DNA of 64,000 bases from Actinomadura cremea (GCF_014648495.1 NZ_BMRF01000021.1:1-64000); one strand, 5' to 3'; positions 33,243 through 41,835 are shown, counted from the stretch's first letter. Made by a program: numbers and translations. The notes: generated from the sequence alone by a model not told the origin.

Positions 33243-33994
33243 AGCGACTCCCAGCGGGACATGACGGCGGTGACGGTCGGCGCGGCCAGTTCGTCCACGA
33301 TCCGGCCGCGGCTGAGGAACACCACCGAGTCGGCCCACGAGGCGGCCATCGGGTCGTGCGTGACCAGGACGATCGTCTGCCCGGTCGCGTCGGCGGCCTC
33401 GCGCAGCAGCCGCAGCACGTCGCGTGCCGTCCGCGGGTCCAGGGCGGCCGTCGGCTCGTCGGCGAACACCACCTCGGGACGGGTGATCAGCGCGCGGGCG
33501 ATCGCGGCGCGCTGCTGCTGGCCGCCCGACAGCTCCGCCGGACGGTGCCGCAGCCTGTCCTGCAACCCCACCCGCGCGACGACCTCCGCCAGGCGCGCCG
33601 GGTCGGCCTCGGCGCCGCCGAGCAGCAGCGGCAGCGCGATGTTCTGCTCGACGTCCATCGACGGGACCAGGTTGAACGCCTGGAACACGAACCCGATGCG
33701 CTCCCGCCGCAACCGCGTCCGCTTCGCCTCCCCGAGCCCGCCGAGATCGACCCCGCCCACCCGGACGGTGCCGGAGGTGGGGCGGTCGAGCCCGGACGCG
33801 CAGTGCAGGAACGTGCTCTTGCCCGACCCGGACGGCCCCATGACGGCCGTGAAGCCGCCGCGCGCGAACGTCCAGGACACCTCGTCCAGCGCCCGCACGT
33901 CGCCGTAGGTCTTGGTGACCGACTCCATGCGCACCGCCACCGCGGTGGCCTCGGCCGTCGTTCCCGCCGTCGTCACGGCCGTGTTCGCCGTCAT
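33239..33994 (-). CDS. ABC exporter ATP-binding protein (MacB/LolD type)
   Basis: A 251-residue ATPase pairing with the FtsX-type permease. Walker A is GPSGSGKST (about residues 53-61), the Q-loop is VFQAFN, the signature is LSGGQQQR, Walker B is VVFADEPTAALD, and the H-loop is THD. The first 20 residues are a Thr/Ala-rich extension. ATG start with GGAGGGG 3-9 nt upstream. It is first in the exporter operon and diverges from a histidine kinase gene, with a strong inverted repeat in between. Confidence 0.93.
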   Translation of the reverse strand: MTANTAVTTAGTTAEATAVAVRMESVTKTYGDVRALDEVSWTFARGGFTAVMGPSGSGKSTFLHCASGLDRPTSGTVRVGGVDLGGLGEAKRTRLRRERIGFVFQAFNLVPSMDVEQNIALPLLLGGAEADPARLAEVVARVGLQDRLRHRPAELSGGQQQRAAIARALITRPEVVFADEPTAALDPRTARDVLRLLREAADATGQTIVLVTHDPMAASWADSVVFLSRGRIVDELAAPTVTAVMSRWESL

Positions 33995-34065
33995 GATCCC
34001 CTCCGTGGGAAGCCCTGTCTCACCTGGACGAAGCTACGGTCCGGAGCCGCCCGGCCACATCGACG

Positions 34066-34099
34066 CCCGCTACACGATCGAGGGTGTAGCGGGCTACAC
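34066..34099. promoter_or_regulatory. Inverted repeat with a third half-site between exporter and two-component genes
   Basis: CCCGCTACAC (34066-34075) and GTGTAGCGGG (34084-34093) form a perfect 10-bp inverted repeat with an 8-nt spacer. A third copy of the half-site, GCTACAC, follows directly at 34093-34099. The site lies between the divergent exporter ATPase and kinase genes and is the natural candidate for the operator of the neighbouring LuxR-type response regulator. Confidence 0.6.
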
Positions 34100-34165
34100 C
34101 ACGGGATGGGGGCCCGCCATCATGCGCCGCTGCGATCCGTCGCTTACGGTGAGGCCCGAGGTGAC

Positions 34166-35407
34166 ATGAACGGGCTACTGAAAAAGGCCGCGGACGGGAC
34201 CGTCCGCCTCGCCACCGCGCTGCGGACGGCGGTGCCGGCGCTGCTCGGGCTGCCGGCGCTGCTGTTCGTCCTGGTGCTGACACCGCTCCTCCTGCCGTGG
34301 CTGCCGGAGGCGGTCAGACCGCTGCGCGCGCTCGCGAACGCGGAGCGGCGCCGCGCCGGGCGGCTGCTGGGGCGCGAGATCCCCGAGCCGTACCGGCCGC
34401 TGCGCGGCACGTCAGTCGAGCGGGGGCTCGCCCTGCTGCGCTCCCCGGACACCTGGCGGGACGCCGCGTGGCTGGCCGCGCACGGGTCCACGGGCCTGCT
34501 CGCGGGCGTGCTGGCGATCGGGCTGTGGCCCGCGATCCCGTTCACCTTCTCGCTGCCGCTGTGGTGGTGGGCGGCGCCCGAGGGCTCGCAGTCGGCGTTC
34601 CTCACCCTCGACTCCTGGCCGAAGGCGCTGACGATGCCGTTCGTGCAGGGCGCGGTCTACCTGTTCCTGCTGCTGTGGCTCGTCCCGCGGGCGGCGCGGT
34701 GGCAGGCGGAGCTCGCCGAGACGCTGCTGCGGCCCACCCGCCGCACGTCCCTCACCGAGCGGGTCGAGGAGCTGACCGAGACCCGGGCCGGCGCGCTGGA
34801 GGCGCACGGCGCCGAGCTGCGGCGCATCGAGCGCGACCTGCACGACGGGACGCAGGCGCAGCTCGTCGCCGCCGCGCTCCGCCTCGGCCTCGCCGACCGC
34901 CGCTTCGACGCCGACCCCGACGCCGCCCGCGCCCTGTTCCTGGACGCCCGCGAGGGCCTCGAGGAGGCCCTCACCCAGCTCCGCTCGGTGGTCCGCGGCA
35001 TCTACCCGCCCATCCTGGCCGACCGGGGCCTCGGCGGGGCGCTGCGGGCGCTCGCCGGCGCGCAGCCGATCCCGGTCGAGCTGGACGTCTCGGGCCTGGA
35101 CGGTCCGGACGGCGCCGCGCGCGCTCCCGCGGCCGTCGAGGCCGCCGCCTACTTCGTCGTCGCCGAGGCCCTCACCAACGTCGCCAAGCACAGCGGCGCC
35201 CGCAGGGCGTCCGTCACCGTCCGCCGGAAGGGGGAGCGGCTGGCGATCGTCGTGCGCGATGATGGCAAGGGCGGTGCCGACCCCGCGCGCGGCAGCGGCC
35301 TGGCGGGCATCGGCCGCCGGGTCGCCGCGCTCGACGGCGCCGTCCGCGTCCGCAGCCCCGACGGAGAAGGGACGACCCTCGACGTGGACCTGCCGTGCGG
35401 ATCGTGA
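34166..35407 (+). CDS. Sensor histidine kinase (HisKA_3, NarL-partner type)
   Basis: A 413-residue membrane sensor kinase. It has a proximal hydrophobic hairpin (about residues 20-47), a further pair of helices (about 108-130 and 155-175) with little extracytoplasmic sequence, a dimerisation/phospho-acceptor helix ERDLHDGTQAQ with His226, and an ATPase domain with ALTNVAKHS (N box) and GSGLAGIGRRV. Kinases with intramembrane sensing and no large outer domain often detect cell-envelope stress and control a neighbouring ABC exporter. The ATG at 34166 has a modest GAGG site upstream, with a TACGGT hexamer at 34145-34150 as a possible -10. The end overlaps the regulator gene by 13 nt. Confidence 0.9.
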   Translation: MNGLLKKAADGTVRLATALRTAVPALLGLPALLFVLVLTPLLLPWLPEAVRPLRALANAERRRAGRLLGREIPEPYRPLRGTSVERGLALLRSPDTWRDAAWLAAHGSTGLLAGVLAIGLWPAIPFTFSLPLWWWAAPEGSQSAFLTLDSWPKALTMPFVQGAVYLFLLLWLVPRAARWQAELAETLLRPTRRTSLTERVEELTETRAGALEAHGAELRRIERDLHDGTQAQLVAAALRLGLADRRFDADPDAARALFLDAREGLEEALTQLRSVVRGIYPPILADRGLGGALRALAGAQPIPVELDVSGLDGPDGAARAPAAVEAAAYFVVAEALTNVAKHSGARRASVTVRRKGERLAIVVRDDGKGGADPARGSGLAGIGRRVAALDGAVRVRSPDGEGTTLDVDLPCGS

Positions 35408-36033
35408 TCGCGGAGGACAATGTCCTGCTGCGGGAGGGCCTGGTCCTGCTGCTGACCTCCGACGGGCACGAGGTCGTCGCCGTCGCCGACAACGGCCCCG
35501 ACGTCCTGCCCGCCCTGCTCGAGCACCGGCCGGACGCGGCCGTCCTGGACGTCCGCCTGCCGCCGGACTTCAAGGACGAGGGCCTGCGGGCCGCCGTCGA
35601 GGCCCGCGAACGGCTGCCCGGCCTGCCGCTGCTCGTCCTGTCGCAGTACGTCGAGGAGACGTACGCGGCCGAGCTGCTCGCCGGTGGCGCCGAGGGCATC
35701 GGCTACCTCCTCAAGGACCGGGTGAGCCGCGTCGACGAGTTCCTGGACGCGCTGTCGCGCGTCGCCGCGGGCGGCACCGCGCTCGACCCCGAGGTCGTCT
35801 CCCAGCTGATGACCGCCCGGCAGGACCCGCTGTCCGCGCTGACCCCCCGCGAGCGCGAAGTCCTCGGGCTGATGGCGCAGGGCCTCGACAACGGCACCAT
35901 CGCCGCCACCCTGGTGATCACCGAGCGGTCGGTCAGCAAGCACATCGGCGCCGTGTTCGCCAAGCTCGGCCTGCCGCCCACCGACGGCGGGCACCGCCGC
36001 GTGCTCGCCGTCCTCGCCTACCTCAACGCATGA
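35395..36033 (+). CDS. LuxR/NarL-family response regulator
   Basis: A 212-residue regulator with a receiver domain (phospho-acceptor Asp52 in AVLDVRLPP; acidic pocket EDN at 7-9) and a C-terminal LuxR helix-turn-helix (LTPREREVLGLMAQGLDN, then SKHIGAVFAKLGL). It is translated from a GTG inside the kinase gene, so stoichiometry is coupled. The likely target is the inverted repeat at 34066-34099, which would control the divergent ABC exporter and perhaps this operon. The last ATGA overlaps the NUDIX gene. Confidence 0.92.
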   Translation: MRIVIAEDNVLLREGLVLLLTSDGHEVVAVADNGPDVLPALLEHRPDAAVLDVRLPPDFKDEGLRAAVEARERLPGLPLLVLSQYVEETYAAELLAGGAEGIGYLLKDRVSRVDEFLDALSRVAAGGTALDPEVVSQLMTARQDPLSALTPREREVLGLMAQGLDNGTIAATLVITERSVSKHIGAVFAKLGLPPTDGGHRRVLAVLAYLNA

Positions 36034-36512
36034 CCGGACGAACGGAGCACGGCGACCGGTCCGGGGGCGTCCGCGTGCGGCGGGCCGTGCGGGCGCTGCT
36101 GCTGGACGGCGACGAGCTCGTCCTGCTGCGCCGCACCCGCCCGGACCGTCCCGTCTACTGGACGACCCCCGGCGGGAAGATCGAGCCGACCGACGCCGAC
36201 CGCGAGGCGGCGCTCCGCCGCGAACTCGACGAGGAGCTCGGCGCGGTCGCGGGGCCGCTCCGCGAGGTGTTCGCCTGCGACGAGCTCGAACCCGCCCTGC
36301 GCCGCGTCCAGACCTTCTACGTGTGCCGCCTGCGCACCATGGACCTCTCCCGCCGCCACGGCCCCGAGTTCGACGACCCGTCCAACGGCCGCTACGACGT
36401 CGACCGCGTCCCCTGCACCGCCGCAGCGCTCGCGTCCATCGCGCTCATTCCGGCGCCGCTCGTCGCCTTCCTGGCCGACCACGCGGAGGACCTGCCCGCT
36501 CTCGCCCCCTGA
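36030..36512 (+). CDS. NUDIX hydrolase
   Basis: A 160-residue NUDIX pyrophosphohydrolase, acting on a nucleoside diphosphate linked to some other group. The NUDIX box GGKIEPTDADREAALRRELDEELGA is quoted here in parts: GGKIEPTD and RRELDEELGA. The metal-binding RELxEE core is intact, while the first Glu of the consensus is Asp. The start codon overlaps the response-regulator stop (ATGA), so it is the third gene of the two-component operon. Its role there, if any, is unclear. Confidence 0.85.
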   Translation: MTGRTEHGDRSGGVRVRRAVRALLLDGDELVLLRRTRPDRPVYWTTPGGKIEPTDADREAALRRELDEELGAVAGPLREVFACDELEPALRRVQTFYVCRLRTMDLSRRHGPEFDDPSNGRYDVDRVPCTAAALASIALIPAPLVAFLADHAEDLPALAP

Positions 36513-36530
36513 ATCCCGGGTATTGCCAGA

Positions 36531-36570
36531 GATCACTTACCTGTGTCACGTTTGCGGGGCCTGAGTGATC
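36531..36570 (+). promoter_or_regulatory. Inverted repeat upstream of the acylase gene
   Basis: GATCACT (36531-36537) and AGTGATC (36564-36570) are perfect inverted arms 26 nt apart, directly before the AAGGAG ribosome site. They could form an operator or an mRNA stem that limits translation. Confidence 0.3.
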
Positions 36571-36581
36571 AAGGAGCCCCG

Positions 36582-38921
36582 ATGCCGCGCATCGCCCCCC
36601 GCGCTGCGGCCGCCGCGCTGCTCGCCGCCACCGTGCTCGTGCCCGTCACCGCCGCCGCGGACGTCCGCGACGGCGGGCTCTCGGCCACGATCCGCTACAC
36701 CGAGTACGGCGTCCCGCACGTCATCGCCGACGACTACGCGGGCCTCGGCTACGGGACCGGCTACGCCGCGGCCAAGGACAACGTCTGCCTGCTCGCCCAG
36801 GGCGTCGTCACCCTGAGCGGCGAGCGCTCCAGGTACTTCGGTCCCGACGCGAGACCCGACGGCTCCCTGTCGTCGGCGTCCACGAACCTGGCCAGCGACG
36901 TCTTCTTCGCCGGCATCAACGACAGCGGCGTCGTGGAGAGGCTGGCGGCCGAGCCCGCGCCGCACGGACCGTCCGACGAGATCCGCGCCCTCGGCCGGGG
37001 CTGGGTCGCCGGGTACAACCGCTACCTGCGCGAAGGGAAGATCACCGACCCGGCCTGCAAGGACGCCGCCTGGCTGCGGCCCATCACCGAGAAGGACGTC
37101 TACCGGCGCGCCTACGCCCTGGCGATGCTCGGCGGCTCCGGAATGGTCACCGACCAGATCGTCAACGCGTCCCCGCCCGGCGGGAACGCCCCGAAGGCCG
37201 CGGCGCCGACGCCTGCGGAGGCCGCCGAGGCCGTGCGGAACCTGATGGCGCGGACGGGCATGGGCAGCAACGCCGTCGCCGCCGGCTCGGACGCCACCGC
37301 CACCGGGCGCGGCGTCCTGCTCGGCAACCCGCACTACCCGTGGCAGGGCGGCCGCCGCTTCTGGCAGGTGCAGCAGACCATCCCGGGCGAGCTGGACGTC
37401 AGCGGCGCCGGGCTCCTCGGCTCCACCACGGTCAACATCGGGCACAACGCCACGTTCGCGTGGAGCCACACCGTCGCGACGGGCATCCCGTTCACGCTCA
37501 CCGAACTGCGGCTCGTCCCGGGCGATCCGACGTCGTACTTCGTCGACGGCCGCATCGAGAAGATGACGAAGCGCGCGGTGACCGTCCAGGTCAAGCAGCC
37601 GGACGGGTCGGTGAAGCCGGTCGCGCGCACGCAGTGGAGCACCCGCTACGGCCCGATCGTGACGTCGGTGTCGTCCCTCGACCTGCCCTGGACCGGCTGG
37701 AGCGCCTACGCGATCACCGATCCGAACGCGCGGAACGTCCGGCTGCTGAACACCTCCCTCGCCCTGGGGAAGGCGGCCGACACCGACGAGGCGGTCGCGG
37801 CCCTCAAACGCACCCAAGGGCTCCCGTGGGTCAACACCATCGCCGCCGACTCCCGCGGCGAGGCCCTCTACGCGCAGATCCAGGTCCTTCCGAACGTCAC
37901 CGACGAGTTCGCGAACCGCTGCAACAGCGTCCTGGGCCATCTGATGTACCGGCAGGGCGGCGTCGCGGTCCTGGACGGCACCCGCTCCGACTGCGCCCCC
38001 GGCAAGGCCCCCGGAACCCTGCAGTCCGGCATCCTGCACCCCGACCTGTACCCCGTCCTGGCGGGTTCCGGCTACGTCACGAACTCCAACGACAGCCACT
38101 GGCTGTCGAACCCGGAGCAGCCGCTCACCGGCTACCCCCGCATCATCGGCGACGAGGAGAGCGAGCGCAGCCTCCGCACCCGCAGCGGCCTCGTCGCCGT
38201 CCGGGACCAGCTGGACGAGAGCGGGTTCACGCGCGCCGACATGCAGGACCTCGTCTTCGCCAACCGGAACCACGCCGGCGAACTGGCCCTCGATGGAACC
38301 GTGCGGATGTGCCGCGACATGCGCCTCGGCGAGCCCTGCGACGTCCTCGCCGAATGGGACGGGAAGGCCGACGTGGACAGCCGCGGCGCCCTCCTGTTCG
38401 ACCGGTACTGGCGCAAGGCCACCGCCGCCTGGGACCTGTGGAAGACCCCGTTCGACGTCGCCGACCCGGTCGACACGCCCCGCGACTTCAACACCGGTTC
38501 GTGGGCGGCCCGCAAGGCGCTGACCGACGCGGTGGCCGAACTGAAGTCGTCCGGCATCCCTCTCGGCGCGCCCCTCGGCGACCACCAGTACGTCACCCGC
38601 AACGGCGAGCGCATCCCCGTGGGCGGCGGCACCGAGGCCCTCGGCGTCCTCAACAAGATCGAGGCCACCTGGACGCCGGGGAAGGGGTACACCGAGGTCC
38701 GGCAGGGGTCGAGCTACGTGCAGGTCGTGTCGTTCGACGGAGACCGCTGCCCCGACACCCGCACCCTCCTCACCTATTCGCAGTCGGCCGACCCCACGTC
38801 CCCGCACTACGCCGACCAGACGAAGCTGTTCTCCGAGAAGCGGTGGGTGACCGAGCGCTTCTGCGCCGACGAGATCGAGAAGGCCCCGGACCTCGAGGTC
38901 ATCGAGCTGCTCCAGAAATGA
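36582..38921 (+). CDS. Secreted penicillin acylase-family amidase (aculeacin/AHL acylase type)
   Basis: A 779-residue Ntn-hydrolase precursor. A signal peptide (about residues 1-26, ending in TAAADV) directs export. The alpha chain would end just before the nucleophile Ser229 in GMGSNAV, which becomes the N-terminus of the beta chain after autoprocessing. The LLGNPHYPW and WSHTVATGIPFT segments are typical of the subgroup with PvdQ, AHL acylases and aculeacin A acylase. Substrates of this group are long-chain N-acyl amides, so quorum-signal or lipopeptide deacylation is plausible. ATG 36582 has AAGGAG 8 nt upstream. It is monocistronic after the NUDIX gene (69-nt gap). Confidence 0.9.
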   Translation: MPRIAPRAAAAALLAATVLVPVTAAADVRDGGLSATIRYTEYGVPHVIADDYAGLGYGTGYAAAKDNVCLLAQGVVTLSGERSRYFGPDARPDGSLSSASTNLASDVFFAGINDSGVVERLAAEPAPHGPSDEIRALGRGWVAGYNRYLREGKITDPACKDAAWLRPITEKDVYRRAYALAMLGGSGMVTDQIVNASPPGGNAPKAAAPTPAEAAEAVRNLMARTGMGSNAVAAGSDATATGRGVLLGNPHYPWQGGRRFWQVQQTIPGELDVSGAGLLGSTTVNIGHNATFAWSHTVATGIPFTLTELRLVPGDPTSYFVDGRIEKMTKRAVTVQVKQPDGSVKPVARTQWSTRYGPIVTSVSSLDLPWTGWSAYAITDPNARNVRLLNTSLALGKAADTDEAVAALKRTQGLPWVNTIAADSRGEALYAQIQVLPNVTDEFANRCNSVLGHLMYRQGGVAVLDGTRSDCAPGKAPGTLQSGILHPDLYPVLAGSGYVTNSNDSHWLSNPEQPLTGYPRIIGDEESERSLRTRSGLVAVRDQLDESGFTRADMQDLVFANRNHAGELALDGTVRMCRDMRLGEPCDVLAEWDGKADVDSRGALLFDRYWRKATAAWDLWKTPFDVADPVDTPRDFNTGSWAARKALTDAVAELKSSGIPLGAPLGDHQYVTRNGERIPVGGGTEALGVLNKIEATWTPGKGYTEVRQGSSYVQVVSFDGDRCPDTRTLLTYSQSADPTSPHYADQTKLFSEKRWVTERFCADEIEKAPDLEVIELLQK

Positions 38922-39340
38922 GCCCCGGCGTTCCTCGGTCGCGAGAATGGCCCCGTGAGCGATTCGACTCCGGTGGTGAAGGCGGGGTCCTCGGCGTCGA
39001 CACCCGGGCGGACACGGTCGAGGAGCCGGCGGAGCCGCTCCGGGCGGGCGGGGTGGAACCGGCGGCCTGGTACGGCGTGCGGCTCAGCCGTGTCTTCCAC
39101 CTGGTGGGCCGCAGCCGGGCGGATTGACGCCGACGCGCCGACGCCGCCTCGCGGACCGTCCGGATGGCGGCGGCCGAGGCCGTCCTCGCGGTCACCCTTG
39201 AGGGCCTCTCGACCTGCGGAGCTTCGTACGGTTCGACGTGCACGACCCATCAGGCATGGAGGCGGGTGAATCCTTCGAACGAGTTCGCTCCTCTCATAGG
39301 TGTGCCGACAACAGCGTCGGGACAGGACTGGGAGGTTGTC
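38922..39340. other. Intergenic stretch with possible gene remnant and promoter-like elements
   Basis: Between the acylase and the sigma module there are 419 nt. The left third (38955-39127) holds a probable frame-disrupted small gene, described separately. The rest has relaxed third-position GC and no convincing frame. It contains a CGAAC-GA-GTTCG palindrome (39276-39287) and CATAGG at 39295-39300, which could belong to the promoter of the sigma-factor operon. Nothing else is visible. Confidence 0.4.
38955..39127 (+). pseudogene. Possible frameshifted small gene
   Basis: A GTG at 38955 follows GAGAAT by 6 nt, like the leaderless starts in this window, and opens VSDSTPVVKAG. From about 38985 the strong third-position G/C bias moves to another frame, where GVLGVDTRADTVEEPAEPLR and AAWYGVRLSRVFHLVGRSRAD are encoded and end at a TGA (39125-39127). 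No start codon exists early in that second frame. The simplest reading is one small gene of about 57 codons broken by a frameshift near 38985, or a sequencing error. I do not recognise the product. Confidence 0.35.
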
Positions 39341-39433
39341 GTGATCGTTGGTATCGCCGTGATCGGCGTGGTCGTGCTCATCTGCGCGTGCAGTGTCACC
39401 GTGCTGCGCCGGCGGGGGCGCTCGCGTGGCTGA
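39341..39433 (+). CDS. 30-residue single-helix membrane peptide
   Basis: A 30-codon frame starting at GTG 39341, with GGGAGG 6 nt upstream. It encodes a hydrophobic helix containing two closely spaced cysteines (VVVLICACSVTVL) and a basic RRRGRSRG tail. It overlaps the ECF sigma-factor start by 8 nt, so translation is coupled. A longer version from a GTG at 39266 is possible but has poor codon bias. It could tether or modulate the sigma factor at the membrane. Confidence 0.5.
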   Translation: MIVGIAVIGVVVLICACSVTVLRRRGRSRG

Positions 39434-39986
39434 GGCGACATGGCCCGGTGAGCGGCTGATCACCGCCGCGCAAGGCGGTGACCTCGAGTCGATCGCCGCC
39501 CTGGTGTCCGGCTCGCACCCGCACGTGCGCAGATTCGCCCGTTCCCTGTGCGCCTCGCCCGAGGACGCCGAGGACGCCGCGCAGGAGGCGTTGATCATCC
39601 TCTACCGCAAGATCGGGACACTGCGGGCCTCCGGTGCCCTGGCGTCGTGGATGTTCCGCATCGTCCGCAACGAGTGCGTGCGGCGGGCGAGGCTGAGGCC
39701 GGCGCACCACGAGCCGGTGCCCGACTTCGCCACGGTGTCGGCCGAGGACGAGGTCCTGAACCGCCTGGAGGCCGACCGGGTGGCGGCGGCGATCGCCGCG
39801 CTGCCCGCCGACCAGCGCCGCGTACTGATCATGCGGGACGTCCAGGGCCACAGCGGGCGGACGGTCGCCGCCGCGCTCGGACTCAGCCTCGCCGCGATGA
39901 AGTCGCGGCTGCACCGCGCTCGCGCGGCGGTCCACCACACGCTGCAGGACCCGCCCCACTCGGCCCCGGGAGGCGGCGATGACTGA
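39426..39986 (+). CDS. ECF-type RNA polymerase sigma factor
   Basis: A 186-residue sigma-70 family protein. Region 2 (about residues 25-90) shows HVRRFARSLCASPEDAEDAAQEALI and SWMFRIVRNECVRRAR, and region 4 (about 115-170) shows ALPADQRRVLIMRDVQGHSG and AMKSRLHRARAAV. It would direct RNA polymerase to a small set of promoters. The GTG start overlaps the upstream mini-gene; the frame is open further upstream but lacks a ribosome site. No classical zinc anti-sigma gene is adjacent. Instead the next gene, overlapping by 8 nt, encodes a cysteine-containing membrane protein that may serve this role. Confidence 0.88.
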   Translation: MAEATWPGERLITAAQGGDLESIAALVSGSHPHVRRFARSLCASPEDAEDAAQEALIILYRKIGTLRASGALASWMFRIVRNECVRRARLRPAHHEPVPDFATVSAEDEVLNRLEADRVAAAIAALPADQRRVLIMRDVQGHSGRTVAAALGLSLAAMKSRLHRARAAVHHTLQDPPHSAPGGGDD

Positions 39987-40353
39987 CAAGGCGAGCTTCG
40001 CGAGCGCTTCGCTGCCCCGGCATCTGCTCCGCGGCGCGGCGGGGTTCGGGGCCTTGATCGGCTCGTTCGCGCTGCTGCCGGTGTACGGACCCGGCAGCCT
40101 GCTGCTCGCACCGATCGGCCTGCTGGCGCTACGCGGGTGCCCGACCTGCTGGGCGATCGGGCTGGCGCAGACCATCTCCAAGGGCCGGTTGCAACGCTCC
40201 TGCACCGACGGACGATGCGAACTGTCCGTCGCCCGACCTCCTCGCTCTGACCGGAGCGACGACGGACGGCCCGGCGAATCGGCCGCCTCCCAACCGCCGG
40301 TTCACGTTCTTCGGATTCACCGAGTGCGGCGGGAGTCCCGGCCGCCCGGGTAA
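39979..40353 (+). CDS. Cys-motif membrane protein coupled to the ECF sigma factor
   Basis: A 124-residue protein with a hydrophobic hairpin (about residues 16-50: GAAGFGALIGSFALLPVYG, then LLLAPIGLLAL), followed by GCPTCWAIGLAQTISKGRL and a SCTDGRCEL segment, giving four cysteines in CxxC and CxxxxC spacing. The tail is Arg/Pro-rich and probably unstructured. GGGAGG lies 5 nt before the ATG. The cysteines could bind metal or act as a thiol switch. Position right after the sigma gene suggests a regulator of it. Proteins with the same Cys pattern occur in other actinobacteria, to my recollection uncharacterised. Confidence 0.7.
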   Translation: MTDKASFASASLPRHLLRGAAGFGALIGSFALLPVYGPGSLLLAPIGLLALRGCPTCWAIGLAQTISKGRLQRSCTDGRCELSVARPPRSDRSDDGRPGESAASQPPVHVLRIHRVRRESRPPG

Positions 40354-40542
40354 GGAGATTCTTTTCAGAGGAGAGCAACCCTGTCCAAGGCTGGCGGCAT
40401 GCTGCCCAGGTGCATTCGCCGCTGTTGTCGCAGGTGACAAATAGCCGGTTCGGACGTGTTCATCTTGTGCATTGTTCGCGAGCATGGACGCGGCCTACCA
40501 TGTCGCGACTTCACACACTTTGATGGTCAGGAAGGAGGGACC

Positions 40543-41823
40543 GTGAGATTTCACGTCCCTCGGTCTTGGTGCGGTTTCGCGGCCGTGCTTCTCGTGGGTG
40601 CGGCGTCGAGCGCCGTCCTCGCCGGGACCGCTCACGCCGCTCCACCCGTCCAGGACCGCGTCATCGTGACCGCGGACGGCTCCCCGGCCTACTCGCTGAC
40701 CGGTGACCTGTCCTCGGGCGGTATCGCCGTCCTCGACAACGTCGCGACCTACGAGACCGACAGGATCGAGGGGACGGGGACGCTTCCCGGTTCCGCCGGC
40801 GGTGCCGCGAGCGTCTCCTTCAAGATCTCCAAACAGGGCTTCTCCCTGAAGGGCGAGTTCACCCTCGAGGACCCCGGCGCGGGCGTGGAGATCACCGCCC
40901 ACGTCAACGGCGGGGTCACGGTTCCGGGCGCGGCGACGGTGAGGTGGGAGGGGAACGGCACCGTCCGGCACGGCGACGGCTCCGCCGGCCGGCGGGTCAC
41001 GTTCACGATCCAGGACCGCCGCCCGGATCCGGGTGACCACGCCATCCGCATCACCCATGCCGGGCAGCAGCGGAACGCCGTCCTGCGCCTTCCCGACGAC
41101 TACGACGGCACCGCCCGGCCCGCGCTGTTCCACTTCCCCGGCCTGCTGGAGACACCGGGCATCGCCGAGTTCTACGGCCGCATGGCCGACTACGCCCGGA
41201 CCCGCGGCTTCATCATGGTCACCCCCGAGCACTACGGCATCGGCTGGCAGGGCGTCCTGGCCGGCACGCCGAGCCCCGACGTCGACGATCCCGGATTCGT
41301 GCGGCGGCTCCAGGACATCCTCGTCGACCGGTTCAACGCCGATCCCAAGCGCCTGTACGCCTCCGGCATGAGCAACGGCGGCTTCTTCACCAGCAAGATG
41401 GCCTGCGAGAACGAGCGCTTCGCCGCCTACGTCCCCGTCGCCGGTCAGCTCAACGACCCCGCCGCCTGCCACCCCGGACGGCATGTCCCGATCGTGCTCA
41501 TCCACGGCGACGGCGACTTCGTGGTCCCCTACAGCACGGTGCGGCCCGCGCTCGACTTCTGGACGCGCAACAACGACTGCGGCACCCGGACCGCGGCCAC
41601 GAATCTGCCCGACATCGCGCCCGACGACAACACCACCGTCGTCCGCCACGACCACCCCGACTGCCCGGCCGACGGCCCCGTCACCCTCTACGAGATCAAG
41701 GGCGGCGGGCACAACTGGCCCGGCGGAACGCCCTTCCTCGGCCCGTTCCTCGGCGGCACCACCTACGACATCAGCGCCAACGCCGTGATCTGGGACTTCG
41801 TCTCCCGCCACCGCCTCCCCTGA
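40543..41823 (+). CDS. Secreted PHB depolymerase/feruloyl esterase-like hydrolase
   Basis: A 426-residue secreted alpha/beta-hydrolase. A signal peptide (about residues 1-34) ends in AHAAPP. The region about 35-160 is a beta-rich domain of unknown role. The C-terminal catalytic domain (about 165-426) has the nucleophile elbow GMSNGG with Ser277, an acid in HGDGDF (Asp325) and a His in GGGHNWPG (His390), the arrangement of LpqC/PHB-depolymerase-type esterases. Substrate may be a short-chain polyester or a hydroxycinnamoyl ester. GTG start with GAAGGAGGG upstream. It is monocistronic and ends in a strong terminator. Confidence 0.87.
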   Translation: MRFHVPRSWCGFAAVLLVGAASSAVLAGTAHAAPPVQDRVIVTADGSPAYSLTGDLSSGGIAVLDNVATYETDRIEGTGTLPGSAGGAASVSFKISKQGFSLKGEFTLEDPGAGVEITAHVNGGVTVPGAATVRWEGNGTVRHGDGSAGRRVTFTIQDRRPDPGDHAIRITHAGQQRNAVLRLPDDYDGTARPALFHFPGLLETPGIAEFYGRMADYARTRGFIMVTPEHYGIGWQGVLAGTPSPDVDDPGFVRRLQDILVDRFNADPKRLYASGMSNGGFFTSKMACENERFAAYVPVAGQLNDPAACHPGRHVPIVLIHGDGDFVVPYSTVRPALDFWTRNNDCGTRTAATNLPDIAPDDNTTVVRHDHPDCPADGPVTLYEIKGGGHNWPGGTPFLGPFLGGTTYDISANAVIWDFVSRHRLP

Positions 41824-41835
41824 CGCCGGAACATC

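Noticed and set aside
39266..39433. 55-codon version of the tiny membrane protein before the sigma gene
   Set aside because: A GGAGG-like site is present, but the added codons have poor third-position G/C, unlike neighbouring genes. The 30-codon version has both a site and a membrane helix.
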